Source of the DNA: Streptomyces sp. NBC_00287
GTDB lineage: Bacteria; Actinomycetota; Actinomycetes; Streptomycetales; Streptomycetaceae
Direction of reading: 5' to 3'
Assembly (NCBI RefSeq): GCF_036173105.1
Contig: NZ_CP108053.1
Location: forward strand, 7,192,001 to 7,256,000
DNA: 64,000 nucleotides
Part shown: positions 17,291 through 25,867 of the stretch, piece after piece
How positions within the stretch are numbered: position 1 is the stretch's first letter
Layout of the letters: each line of letters starts with the position of its first letter
Translations under genes and position numbers: made by a program
The notes under the pieces: model-generated
Told to the model about the DNA's origin: nothing
The model's input: only the letters and a program-made list of their open reading frames with translations
The model's database searches: none

Positions 17291-19367
17291 GACAACACCC
17301 TGCGCCCCTGCTCGGCCGGTCGCCGTGCTCGGCGACGGCGGTCTGCTCGACCGGGCCACCTCCGCCGTCGTGGCCCGTACCTTCCCGCTGCTCCGGCCGG
17401 ACAGCAGCGCGCTCGGCGACTGTGCGGCGGTCCTGGTCGCCTCGGACACCGCCGACACCGCTCTGTACGACGAGGTGCGCAAAGCCGCGGAAGCGGCCGG
17501 CATCCCCTGGCTCCCGCTCCGCACCGACGCGGACGCCATCCACGTCGGGCCCATGGTCAGCGGCCCCGATGACGCCTGCCCGACCTGCGCCGACTGGCGC
17601 CGCCGCCTCGCTCGCGACAAGGCGCAGCACCACGAGACCCTCCGCGCCCGGCACGGCGCCGCCCTCACCGGGCACCGCTCACCGCTGCGCACCAGGTCGG
17701 CGGCGGCGGTGGCGGCCGAGCTCGCCGTGGAGTTGCTCGACGCGACCCTGTCCGGCAGACCTGTGCGCGAGGTCGTCGCCGAGGGCCGCCGCTCCGGGGC
17801 TGTGCCCGTGGTCGTCGCCGAGGGCCGCCGCCCCGGGGCTGTGCCCGAGGCCATCACCGAAGGCCGCCGCCCCGGCGACCGTTTCCTCCGCGTCGACCTG
17901 GCCTCGCTCGCCGTCAGCTCCCATCGCTATCTGCCCTACTCGCTCTGCGAGGACTGCGGCGGTCTGCCGCCCGACGGCCCCGAAGCCGCGCGGATCACGC
18001 CGGTCTCCCGACCGAAGCCCGCGCCCGATGTCTTCCGGGTGCAGAACGTGGTGGCGCGCGAGCAGGAGCTGTACGACCTCTACGTCGACAGCGCCGCCGG
18101 TGTCGTGCCGTCCGTGGACGACGAGCGCGGCGGGTCGCTGCCCCGCGCCGTGGCGCCGCTCAGCTCGCTGCGCGGCAACAGCTCCCAGCACGGCTGGGGC
18201 CGTACGACCGACTACCGCACCTCACGGATCACGGCCGTGCTCGAAGCGCTGGAGCGGTTCGGCGGGGAGCAGCCCCGGGGTCGGCGGACCACGGTCACGG
18301 CGAGCCGGCGGGAACTGGGGGAGCGGGCCCTGGATCCGCATGTCTTCGGGCTTTACCCGGACGACCGGTACGAGCTTCCCGGGTTCCCTTACCTCCGGTA
18401 CCACGAGGACCTGGTGATGCCCTGGGTGTGGGGCTACTCCTTCGCCCGCGCCGAGCCCGTGCTCGTACCGGAGCGGTACGCCTACTACGCCGCGCACAGC
18501 CATGACGATCCGCGCTTCGTCTACGAGATCTCCAACGGCTGCGCCATGGGCGGCTGTCTGGAGGAGGCCATCCTGTGCGGCCTGCTGGAGGTGGCCGAGC
18601 GGGACGCCTTCCTGATGACCTGGTACGGGCGGATGCCGATCCCGCGCGTCGACCCGGGCTCCGCACGGGACCGCGCCATCCCCATGATGATCGAGCATCT
18701 GCGGCATCGGACCGGGTACGAGATCCAGCTCTACTCGGCCACCCTGGAACAGGGCGTCCCCTGCTTCTGGGCGGTTGGCCTGGACGCGCTCGACGACCCG
18801 GGCAGGCCACGCGTCCTGTGCGCGGGCGGCTCCGCACTGCTGGCCGAGAAGGCCGTGGTGAACGTCCTGCACGAGATGGCGCATCTACTGGAGCACGCCA
18901 AGATCTACGACGCCGAGGAGCGGGCGCGGGCCGCCGCGATGGTCCGGGACCCCTCCCTGGTCAAGGTGATGGGCGACCACTCCGTGCTCTACAGCCACGA
19001 GGACGCCTTCGATCGGTTCGACTTCCTGCTGGGCGAGCGCGAGGCACGGCCGTTCGCGAGCTTCGAGGAGCAGTGGCGGTGGCCCGCGCACAACGATCTA
19101 CGGGCGGATCTGGAGGAGATGCTCCGCCGCTATCTGGACCGGGGCATGGATGTCGTCGTCGTGGACCAGACGACCCCGGAACACCGGGCGGGCGGCTTCG
19201 CCTGCGTCAAGGTCATGGTGCCGGGCACGCTGCCGATGACCTTCGGGCATCAGAACCGACGGGTCGACGGACTGCCCCGGCTGCTGCGAGTGCCGTACGA
19301 ACTCGGCTACCAGGACCGCGAATTGACGTCCGAGGACATCAACCCCCACCCCCACCCCTTCCCGTGA
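17283..19367 (+). CDS. YcaO-domain azoline-forming cyclodehydratase
   Basis: The 694-residue protein has an N-terminal region with two CxxC pairs (DACPTCADW and LCEDCGG) that probably bind zinc, then a YcaO domain from about residue 250. Recognisable parts are SSQHGWGRTTDY, ALERFGGEQ, SNGCAMGGCLEEAILCGLLEVAERDAF and ATLEQGVPCFWA. It ends PHPHPFP, the PxPxP tail of azoline-forming YcaO enzymes that use ATP to phosphorylate the amide. With the preceding gene it should cyclise Cys and perhaps Ser of the precursor. A 39-base in-frame tandem repeat lies between the two CxxC pairs and looks like a recent expansion. Confidence 0.93.
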   Translation: MPETTPCAPARPVAVLGDGGLLDRATSAVVARTFPLLRPDSSALGDCAAVLVASDTADTALYDEVRKAAEAAGIPWLPLRTDADAIHVGPMVSGPDDACPTCADWRRRLARDKAQHHETLRARHGAALTGHRSPLRTRSAAAVAAELAVELLDATLSGRPVREVVAEGRRSGAVPVVVAEGRRPGAVPEAITEGRRPGDRFLRVDLASLAVSSHRYLPYSLCEDCGGLPPDGPEAARITPVSRPKPAPDVFRVQNVVAREQELYDLYVDSAAGVVPSVDDERGGSLPRAVAPLSSLRGNSSQHGWGRTTDYRTSRITAVLEALERFGGEQPRGRRTTVTASRRELGERALDPHVFGLYPDDRYELPGFPYLRYHEDLVMPWVWGYSFARAEPVLVPERYAYYAAHSHDDPRFVYEISNGCAMGGCLEEAILCGLLEVAERDAFLMTWYGRMPIPRVDPGSARDRAIPMMIEHLRHRTGYEIQLYSATLEQGVPCFWAVGLDALDDPGRPRVLCAGGSALLAEKAVVNVLHEMAHLLEHAKIYDAEERARAAAMVRDPSLVKVMGDHSVLYSHEDAFDRFDFLLGEREARPFASFEEQWRWPAHNDLRADLEEMLRRYLDRGMDVVVVDQTTPEHRAGGFACVKVMVPGTLPMTFGHQNRRVDGLPRLLRVPYELGYQDRELTSEDINPHPHPFP
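17772..17878 (+). repeat. In-frame 39-bp tandem repeat in the YcaO gene
   Basis: Two full copies and a partial third copy encode VVAEGRRSGAVPV, VVAEGRRPGAVPE and AITEGRRPG. The unit is 13 codons, so copy-number changes keep the frame. It sits in a linker between the two CxxC pairs. Confidence 0.9.
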
Positions 19368-19381
19368 GGACGACCGCGCGG

Positions 19382-20959
19382 ATGACCACCATCGAACGGC
19401 CCGCCCGGGCCCCCGAGTCGCCCGGCGCGCGGTACTGGCACCGGTCCCTGCACGACTACGCCACCCTGATCGGGCAGGGACCGGGCGGCCGGGAGGGCGG
19501 ACCGAAGGAGCCGGAGCGATTCACCCGCTTCGGCGCGCTGCCCCGGTATCCGCTGCCGCCGCCACCCAGCGAACTCGGCGCACTGAGCCGGGCCTTCGGG
19601 GACGGTACGGACGGACCGCCGCCGCTGTCCGCACCGACCGCCGCCTTCCACTCGGCGCTGCTCCACTACACCTGCGGGGTGCTGCGCACGGAGTTCGGCC
19701 CGACGGCCCGCTGGCCCTACCACCGGGCCGCCCCCTCCGCCCGGTGCTTCGCGCCGGTCGAGACGTACCTGTGGACCCCCGGGCACGAGGAACTCCCCGC
19801 CGGCGTCTACGCGTACGACCCGGCCCACCACACCCTGGTCCTGCTGCGGGCCGGTGACTTCCGGGCCCTGCTCGGCGCGGCCCTCGGAGCGGACCTCGGG
19901 GACGCGGTCGGGGTGCTGCTGCTGTCCACCGTCTTCTGGCGCACGGCCTTCCGGTACGGCGCCTACGCGTACCGTCTGTGCGCGCAGGAGACGGGTCTGG
20001 TGGCCGGGAACGCCCTGATGGTCGCCGGCGCCCTCGGTGCGCGGGGGCATCTGCACCATCAGTTCCTCGACGGGGTGCTGGAGCAACTCATGGGCGTCGC
20101 GCGTCCGGACGAGAGCGTCGCGGCGGTGGTGGCGCTGTACGGCGGCGATGTCAGCCGGCCGATCCTGCGCTCGACGGTGCGGCACACCGAGGCGGAGCTG
20201 TCCGCCGGGATCGGGGGAGTCGGCCGCCCCGCACCGGCGGCCACCGGCATCCGCTCGCTCACGGAGCTCGTGGAGGTGGACAGCGCTGCCCGCGTCACCG
20301 ATACGGCGTCCTTCGCCCGGCTGCCCCACCAGGCACCCTCGCCCATGGAGACCGGTCCCGGGGAGCTCGCCCACTGTCTGCGCCAACGCACCTCCGGTGC
20401 CCCGGCGTTCCACCCGAAGCGGCGGCCGGTCCCGCTGGAGACGATCCTGGGAACCGTCCGGCCCGCCTTCGCGCCGTTCATGTCCGACGCCGTGCCGCAC
20501 GGGTCCGCACCTCCCGTCACCGCGCACCTGTGGGCGGTCGACGTCACGGGAGCCGAAGGCGGCGTATATGAGGTGACTCCGCAGGGCTTGCGATATGTGG
20601 GCCCCGCCCGGGCCGCGGACCTCGGTCTGGAGGCGGCCAATATCAACTACCCCACGGTGAACGCCGTGGTGTTCCTGTCGGTGCCGGCGCGGGAGGGTCA
20701 AGTGGCGTTCGGCGACCGGGGATTCAGGGTTCTGCATCATGAGGCCGGGGCCGTGGCCCAACGCATGTGCGTACTGAGCGCCATGACCGGGCTCGCCGCG
20801 CGCATCCACAACGGCTACGCGGCCGGAACCCTGGCGGGCGCACTCCAACTCCCGCCGGGACATGAGCCGGTGTTCCAGATCGCCCTCGCCACGCCGGGCG
20901 CCGACGAACGCTATCTGATGCCACTTCCCACGCCTTGGAAGGCGGTGCCGGCCGCATGA
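19382..20959 (+). CDS. SagB-type azoline dehydrogenase, first of two
   Basis: The 525-residue protein matches the SagB/ThcOx nitroreductase family: APSARCFAPVETYLW (the PSxGxxxPxE-like FMN site), FWRTAFRYGAYAYRLCAQETG and VAGNALMVAGALG. A second, weaker nitroreductase-like half follows from about residue 300. Such FMN enzymes oxidise thiazolines and oxazolines to aromatic azoles. The ATG at 19382 is preceded by GAGGA. A GTG at 19364 overlapping the YcaO stop is an alternative start. The Ser-Ala-Arg-Cys stretch at the FMN site is unusual compared with the common Ser-Ala-Gly. Confidence 0.8.
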   Translation: MTTIERPARAPESPGARYWHRSLHDYATLIGQGPGGREGGPKEPERFTRFGALPRYPLPPPPSELGALSRAFGDGTDGPPPLSAPTAAFHSALLHYTCGVLRTEFGPTARWPYHRAAPSARCFAPVETYLWTPGHEELPAGVYAYDPAHHTLVLLRAGDFRALLGAALGADLGDAVGVLLLSTVFWRTAFRYGAYAYRLCAQETGLVAGNALMVAGALGARGHLHHQFLDGVLEQLMGVARPDESVAAVVALYGGDVSRPILRSTVRHTEAELSAGIGGVGRPAPAATGIRSLTELVEVDSAARVTDTASFARLPHQAPSPMETGPGELAHCLRQRTSGAPAFHPKRRPVPLETILGTVRPAFAPFMSDAVPHGSAPPVTAHLWAVDVTGAEGGVYEVTPQGLRYVGPARAADLGLEAANINYPTVNAVVFLSVPAREGQVAFGDRGFRVLHHEAGAVAQRMCVLSAMTGLAARIHNGYAAGTLAGALQLPPGHEPVFQIALATPGADERYLMPLPTPWKAVPAA

Positions 20960-22449
20960 CCACATACGCCACTTCGGCAGCCCTGGACTATCTCACCTCG
21001 GGCCACCAGCCCCCGGACGCGCTGCCCGCCGCCGACCCGCTCCGGCTTCCGCCCGTTCACAAGCGCTACCCGTCGGCGGCCCGCCAGGCCCTGCCGCCCT
21101 GCGAGGACCCACGGCAGGACGATCCGCTCCCGCGCCTGTCCTGGCTGCTGCACCGGACCAACGGCCTGACCAGGATGCGCTGGATGAGCGGCATCATGCC
21201 CCTCGGCCTCGGCAGCCCCGCCGCCCGAAGGGTCCTGCTGTCGCCCGGCCGCGTGGGAGCCTCCTCCGGTTCCCGCTATCCCGTCGAGGTCTACGTCGCC
21301 CACAGCGCCGGACTCTCCCACTACGACCCGGTGCACCACGCCCTGGAACGCCTGCGCGAGGGCGACGGACGCGGCCTGCTCACGCCGCTGCTCGCCGAAC
21401 CGCCCTCCCAGGAATCGGAGTTCATCCTCCTGCTGAGCAGCGTGCTGTGGCGCAACGCGGCCAAGTACGGCGTCTTCGGCTACCGCCTGCAGAGCCTCGA
21501 CGTCGGTGTCGCGGTGGCGCAGGCGACGGCCGCCGCCGAGGCGACCGGGCTGACGGCGACCGTCCATCTGCGGTACGACGACGCGGCGTTGGACGAGATG
21601 CTGGGCCTCTCACCCTTCGCGGAGAGCGTGTTCGCGGTGGTCACGCTGCACCGGCCGGAGGGCCCGCGAACGGCAGGCGCGGTGGCGACCTGGCACGGCA
21701 AGGTACCTTCTGCCACGCCCGACCCGGTGCCCATCACCGGGATCCCCGCCATGGCGGAGGTGGCCGCACTGCACGCCGCCGTCCGCAGCCCTTCGCCGGG
21801 CGGCTCAGCTCCCCTCCCGCCCCTTCCCGACGCGCCCCGCCACCCGCTGCCCCCCGCCTCCCTCGATGTGACGGACGGCTTCGCGGGCAGGCGCACGGTG
21901 TACGGCTACCGCCCGGGCCCGGTCCCGCAGCAGACGCTCGCCGCCCTGCTGGCCACGGCCGCCGAACCGGTCGTCGGCGACATCCCGGTCCAACTTGCCG
22001 GGGTGGTACAGCGAGTCCCCGGCGTGGACACCGGCGCCCACCTGTACGACGCCGCCGCCCACGCCCTGATCACCACTCGGGGTACGGACGCCGTGACCGC
22101 GGTCATCACCGCAGCCAAGAGCCCCATGCTGGCCGACGAGTGCCGTACCGCCACCGCCGTCCTCGCGCCCTGCGCCGATCTGCGGACCGGTATCGAGCGC
22201 CTCGGCGACCGCGCGTACCGCGCACAGAACATCGCGGCCGGTGCGGCGGCCCAGCGGATCGCACTGGCCGCCGCTGCCGCGGGACTTGAGAGCCATGTGC
22301 ACTGCGATTTCGACCCGGAAGGCGTGCGGTCCGCCCTCGGCCTGACCGCGGGCCCGCTCCAGCCGCTGGTGCTGGTCACCGTGGGACCCCGCGCACCGCA
22401 CCGCACGGATCCACAACTGCCCCTGTGGGCAGAAGGGGGCATCAACTGA
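20956..22449 (+). CDS. SagB-type azoline dehydrogenase, second of two
   Basis: The 497-residue SagB-like flavoprotein has the FMN-site segment GASSGSRYPVEVY and the family pattern WRNAAKYGVFGYRLQSLDVG. It shares the two-half layout of its upstream neighbour but is clearly different in sequence, so the pair is not a recent duplication. Its start overlaps the neighbour's stop in ATGA fashion, which favours a complex of both. The two may divide the azolines by position or form a heterodimer with one catalytic and one structural member. Confidence 0.78.
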   Translation: MTTYATSAALDYLTSGHQPPDALPAADPLRLPPVHKRYPSAARQALPPCEDPRQDDPLPRLSWLLHRTNGLTRMRWMSGIMPLGLGSPAARRVLLSPGRVGASSGSRYPVEVYVAHSAGLSHYDPVHHALERLREGDGRGLLTPLLAEPPSQESEFILLLSSVLWRNAAKYGVFGYRLQSLDVGVAVAQATAAAEATGLTATVHLRYDDAALDEMLGLSPFAESVFAVVTLHRPEGPRTAGAVATWHGKVPSATPDPVPITGIPAMAEVAALHAAVRSPSPGGSAPLPPLPDAPRHPLPPASLDVTDGFAGRRTVYGYRPGPVPQQTLAALLATAAEPVVGDIPVQLAGVVQRVPGVDTGAHLYDAAAHALITTRGTDAVTAVITAAKSPMLADECRTATAVLAPCADLRTGIERLGDRAYRAQNIAAGAAAQRIALAAAAAGLESHVHCDFDPEGVRSALGLTAGPLQPLVLVTVGPRAPHRTDPQLPLWAEGGIN

Positions 22450-23609
22450 TGGAGTCCTACGACGTGGTGGTCGTCGGCGCCCGGAGCGCCGGTGCCTCGA
22501 CCGCGATGCTGTTCGCCCGAGCCGGATACCGGGTCCTGCTGGTGGACCGTGCGCAGTTCCCCAGCGACACCCTCTCCACCCAGCACATCCACCGGCCCGG
22601 ACTGCGGCTGCTGAAGCAATGGGGGCTGCTGGAGCGGCTCGCGGCGACCGGATGCCCGCCGGTGCGCCGGATCTCCTACACGCTCCAGGACGTCCGGCTC
22701 GCGGGCCCCGTGCCCGTGGAGGAGGGGATCGACGCGGTGTACGCGCCGCGCCGGTACATCCTGGACAGCCTGCTGATCGACGCGGCGGTCGAGGCCGGGG
22801 CCGAGTTCCGCCAGGGCTGCACCGTCACCGGCGTCATGACCGAGGGCGGCCGGGTGACCGGGGTGCGCTGCGGCGAGTTCGAGGTGCGGGCCCGGCTGGT
22901 CGTCGGCGCGGACGGGATGCGCTCGACCCTGGCCGGGCTGTGCGGGGCCACGGCAGAGCACGAGGACACCCCGCGCACCTGTGTGTACTACGGCTACTGG
23001 GAGGGCCTGCCCGCACAGTTCGAGGTGTACGAGCGGACCGGACGGCTCATCGGCGTGGTCGGCACCCACGACGAACTGACCCTGGTGGCCGCCTACTTCC
23101 CGCAGGCGGAGTTCCAGGACGTACGACGGGACGCCGACGCCGCGTATCTGGAGGCCATCCGCACCACCGCCCCCGCCCTGGCCGAGCGCGCCCGGTCGGC
23201 CCGGCGCGTGGAGCGCCTGCGGGGCACCGGCAGCCAGCTCAACTTCTTCCGTACGGTCAAGGGTCCTGGCTGGGTCCTGGTCGGGGACGCCGGTTGCCAC
23301 AAGGACTCCATCACCGGGACCGGCATCAGCGACGCCTTCGAACAGGCCGCGCTGCTGGCCGAGTCGGTCGGCGCCGGGCTGCACGAGGAACGGGAGCTGG
23401 ATGCCGCGCTGGACCGCTATGCCACCGGTCACCGTCGGCTGATGGAACCGCGCTATCGGATGGCTCTGGACACCGCCCGGCTCGAAGTCACCGAGGAGCG
23501 GCTGGAGTTCACCCGGTGGATCGCGAGCGATCCGGCGTCCGCCGGAGCCTTTCTCTCGGTGGCGGTCAGCCATGTCGACGCGGCCGAGCTCATGCCGGTC
23601 AGGGGCTGA
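22449..23609 (+). CDS. FAD-dependent monooxygenase, RiPP tailoring
   Basis: The 386-residue class A flavoprotein has VVVVGARSAGASTAMLFARAG at the N-terminus, the DG motif in VVGADGMRST, and GDAG in GWVLVGDAGCHKDSITGTG. These three signatures define the NAD(P)H-dependent aromatic hydroxylase/epoxidase group. It is the last gene of the plus-strand run, overlapping the previous stop by one base. A plausible target is the single Trp of the precursor core or an azole, giving a hydroxyl for glycosylation, but this is inference. Confidence 0.82.
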   Translation: MESYDVVVVGARSAGASTAMLFARAGYRVLLVDRAQFPSDTLSTQHIHRPGLRLLKQWGLLERLAATGCPPVRRISYTLQDVRLAGPVPVEEGIDAVYAPRRYILDSLLIDAAVEAGAEFRQGCTVTGVMTEGGRVTGVRCGEFEVRARLVVGADGMRSTLAGLCGATAEHEDTPRTCVYYGYWEGLPAQFEVYERTGRLIGVVGTHDELTLVAAYFPQAEFQDVRRDADAAYLEAIRTTAPALAERARSARRVERLRGTGSQLNFFRTVKGPGWVLVGDAGCHKDSITGTGISDAFEQAALLAESVGAGLHEERELDAALDRYATGHRRLMEPRYRMALDTARLEVTEERLEFTRWIASDPASAGAFLSVAVSHVDAAELMPVRG

Positions 23610-23640
23610 GGGTGGTCCCGGCGAACGGAACCACCCTCAG
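23606..23640. terminator. Bidirectional hairpin between convergent genes
   Basis: An 11-base perfect inverted repeat (CTGAGGGTGGT with ACCACCCTCAG) with a short loop lies between the flavin monooxygenase and the convergent response regulator. The left arm includes the monooxygenase TGA stop. There is no U-run, as is common in Streptomyces. It separates the two transcription units. Confidence 0.75.
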
Positions 23641-23648
23641 GCACATGA

Positions 23649-24341
23649 TCACGCCGCGCAGGGTCTGACCAGGCCCGTCTCGTACGCGAGGATCACCGCC
23701 TGGGTGCGGTCGCGCAGGCCGAGCTTCTGGCACAGATGGTAGAGGTGGGATTTGACCGTCGCCTCGCTCAGCGACAGCATCTTGGCGATCACCAGGTTGG
23801 AGTGGCCGTTCGCGACGAGGGACAGCACATCACGCTCCCGGCTGGTGAGCAGCGACAGTTGCCCGGAGCCGGCGGAGGCGACCTCGGGCGAACGGCTGAG
23901 CAGTCTGCCGATCAGCTGGACGGCGTTGGGTGACTTCAGGACCATCGCGCCGCCCGCGATGTCACGGATGGCGGCGGGCAGCGTACGGGGGTCGCAGTTG
24001 CCCGGCAGTAATCCGCGCACCCCGCCTTTCAGGGCCGACAGCAGTTCCGCCTGCTCCGTCCGGGAGCTGAGCATGAGCACACCCGGCGCGGTCTCCGGGG
24101 ACATTCTCCGCAGGCTCCGCGCCATGGCGATGCCGTCCACGGCGTCGGCGTCGTGATTGATGAGTGCGACATGCGGGCGCAGGCTCTGCACCGCGGCGAT
24201 CATCTCGCGGCCGTCGAGTGCCTCGCCCACCACACTGATGTCCGGTTCTCGCTCCAGGACGCTGACCAGCCCCGCTCGCATCAGATGGCGTGGGTCGCAG
24301 ATCAGGACCCGTATACAGTCAGCCCCAGTTTTGTTCGTCAT
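23649..24341 (-). CDS. Atypical NarL/LuxR-type response regulator
   Basis: The 230-residue regulator has an N-terminal receiver-like domain and a C-terminal LuxR helix-turn-helix (LTSRERDVLSLVANGHSN and SEATVKSHLYHLCQKLGL). The receiver lacks key phosphorylation residues. The phospho-acceptor position reads Asn in HVALINHDAD, one of the acidic pair is Cys in ICDPRHLM, and the usual Lys is missing in GLLPGNCD. No kinase gene is adjacent. It contains a TTA codon at 24009. It lies between the two biosynthetic operons and is the obvious pathway-specific regulator, probably controlled by ligand or abundance. The start could also be 24368. Confidence 0.85.
   Translation of the reverse strand: MTNKTGADCIRVLICDPRHLMRAGLVSVLEREPDISVVGEALDGREMIAAVQSLRPHVALINHDADAVDGIAMARSLRRMSPETAPGVLMLSSRTEQAELLSALKGGVRGLLPGNCDPRTLPAAIRDIAGGAMVLKSPNAVQLIGRLLSRSPEVASAGSGQLSLLTSRERDVLSLVANGHSNLVIAKMLSLSEATVKSHLYHLCQKLGLRDRTQAVILAYETGLVRPCAA
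24009..24011 (-). promoter_or_regulatory. In-frame TTA codon in pathway regulator
   Basis: The codon is the first Leu of GLLPGN in the receiver domain. It would make the regulator, and thus the clusters, respond to the bldA tRNA. Confidence 0.85.
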
Positions 24342-24625
24342 GCTGTGAAATAACCCCCATGAGTGCATGAATCCCGAAGACGGACATACGGGAAACCGGT
24401 CACGACCGATGGTCTGGACCACTCGTCTCGTCTTGCAGACTACTGACATCGCACGGCAAAGATCTAGCGACATCCGAGCCCGGCTTCGTAGCCCCAGGTG
24501 ACGCGTGGTGGAGAGCCGCCCGAAGGCTCAACCCCCAGTCTGAGAAGCAAATCCGGACCACGGACGGACGACACCGTCCGGCCCCGGTGCGAAGGTGATC
24601 CGGTCGGTCGGCTCAGGGGGAAAAG
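24342..24625. promoter_or_regulatory. Divergent promoter region of regulator and second operon
   Basis: These 284 bases lie between the minus-strand regulator and the first gene of the 24626-37046 operon. The part nearest the regulator is AT-richer than its surroundings. No convincing operator palindrome or sigma-70-like pair was identified by eye. It is the most likely site of autoregulation and operon control. Confidence 0.5.
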
Positions 24626-25867
24626 GTGCACACTCAGCCGGATCTCGATCCATTGCTCGGCTTCAGCCCGTACCGGCTGCTCACGGAACCGGACGCGGTC
24701 CACCGGCGGATGCGCGAGGAACCACCGGTCCGTCTCGTAAGGGAGGACAGCGGCTTCACGTACTGGCTGATCTCCCGGTACGCCGAGGCCCGCCAGGCGC
24801 TGCGCGACCCCGGGCTGTCCAACGACCCGCGGCGACTCGGCCACGCGGTGGACACGGACAACGCGTACTCGCCGATGGCCAACAACGACCCACCGCACCA
24901 CACCCGGCTGCGCGGGCTGGTCTCCCACGGCTTCACCCGGCGCCGGATCAGCGCCCTGGCGCCCCGGGCCGAGGAGATCACCGAAGGTCTCCTCGACGCG
25001 ATCGCGCCCGCCGGGCGTGCGGATGTGATCGCCGACCTTGCCTTCCCGCTGCCGGTGCTGGTCATCTGCGAGTTGCTCGGAGTGCCGACGCAGGACCGGG
25101 AAGCCTTCCGCACCTGGGCCGCGCGCACCCTTTCCACCGCCGCCGGACCCCGCACCCGCGAGGAGCGCTCACGCCGGCTGCGCGCCTACTTCACCCGGCT
25201 CGTCGCCGCCAAACGAGCGGCCGTACGGCCCGACCTGGCGCCGGACGAGCAGCCCGATCTGCTCAGCGCCCTCATCGTGGCTCAGGAACAGCACAGCAGC
25301 CTCGACGACGAGGAACTCATCGGCCTCGCCGTGCTGTTGCTGGTCGCCGGTCACGAGACGACGACCAACCTCATCGGCAACGGACTGCTGACCCTGCTGC
25401 TCCACCCCGACCAGGTGCGGCTGCTCAGGGACGACCCGTCCCTACTGCCCTCCGCGGTGGAGGAACTGCTGCGCTACGAAGGATCCGCGGGGCAGTCCTC
25501 CCTGCGTGTCGCGGTCGACGACGTTGTCATCGGCGGGACCACCATCCCGAGGGGCTCGGTCGTCAACATCGGGCTGTCCCTGGCCAATCGGGACCCCGAA
25601 GCCTTCCGGGACTCCGACACCGTCGACGTCCGGCGCGACCCCAATGCCCATCTGGCCTTCGGACACGGCATCCACTACTGCCTCGGTGCGCCGCTCGCGC
25701 GGATGCTCGCGGCGACGGCGCTCGGAGCGCTGCTCGGCAGGTTCTCCCGGCTCCAACTGGCCGTATCACCGGATGAGTTGCGCTGGCGTCAGATCAGCAT
25801 CCTGTGCGGGCTGACCGCACTCCCCGTCTCCTTCGATCCCGTTCGTCCGGAAACGAGTCGCACGTGA
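24626..25867 (+). CDS. Cytochrome P450
   Basis: The 413-residue P450 has LLVAGHETTTNL (I-helix), ELLRYEG (ExxR) and the heme loop FGHGIHYCLGAPLARM. It is similar in layout to the P450 of the RiPP operon but differs substantially in sequence. The GTG start follows AGGGGG. It opens the second operon, and its stop overlaps the methyltransferase start. Substrate and partner ferredoxin are unknown. Confidence 0.9.
   Translation: MHTQPDLDPLLGFSPYRLLTEPDAVHRRMREEPPVRLVREDSGFTYWLISRYAEARQALRDPGLSNDPRRLGHAVDTDNAYSPMANNDPPHHTRLRGLVSHGFTRRRISALAPRAEEITEGLLDAIAPAGRADVIADLAFPLPVLVICELLGVPTQDREAFRTWAARTLSTAAGPRTREERSRRLRAYFTRLVAAKRAAVRPDLAPDEQPDLLSALIVAQEQHSSLDDEELIGLAVLLLVAGHETTTNLIGNGLLTLLLHPDQVRLLRDDPSLLPSAVEELLRYEGSAGQSSLRVAVDDVVIGGTTIPRGSVVNIGLSLANRDPEAFRDSDTVDVRRDPNAHLAFGHGIHYCLGAPLARMLAATALGALLGRFSRLQLAVSPDELRWRQISILCGLTALPVSFDPVRPETSRT

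Noticed and set aside
3603..23609. Classification as a thiopeptide cluster
   Set aside because: No Ser/Thr dehydratase pair and no pyridine-forming enzyme were seen, and the core has only one Ser and no Thr.
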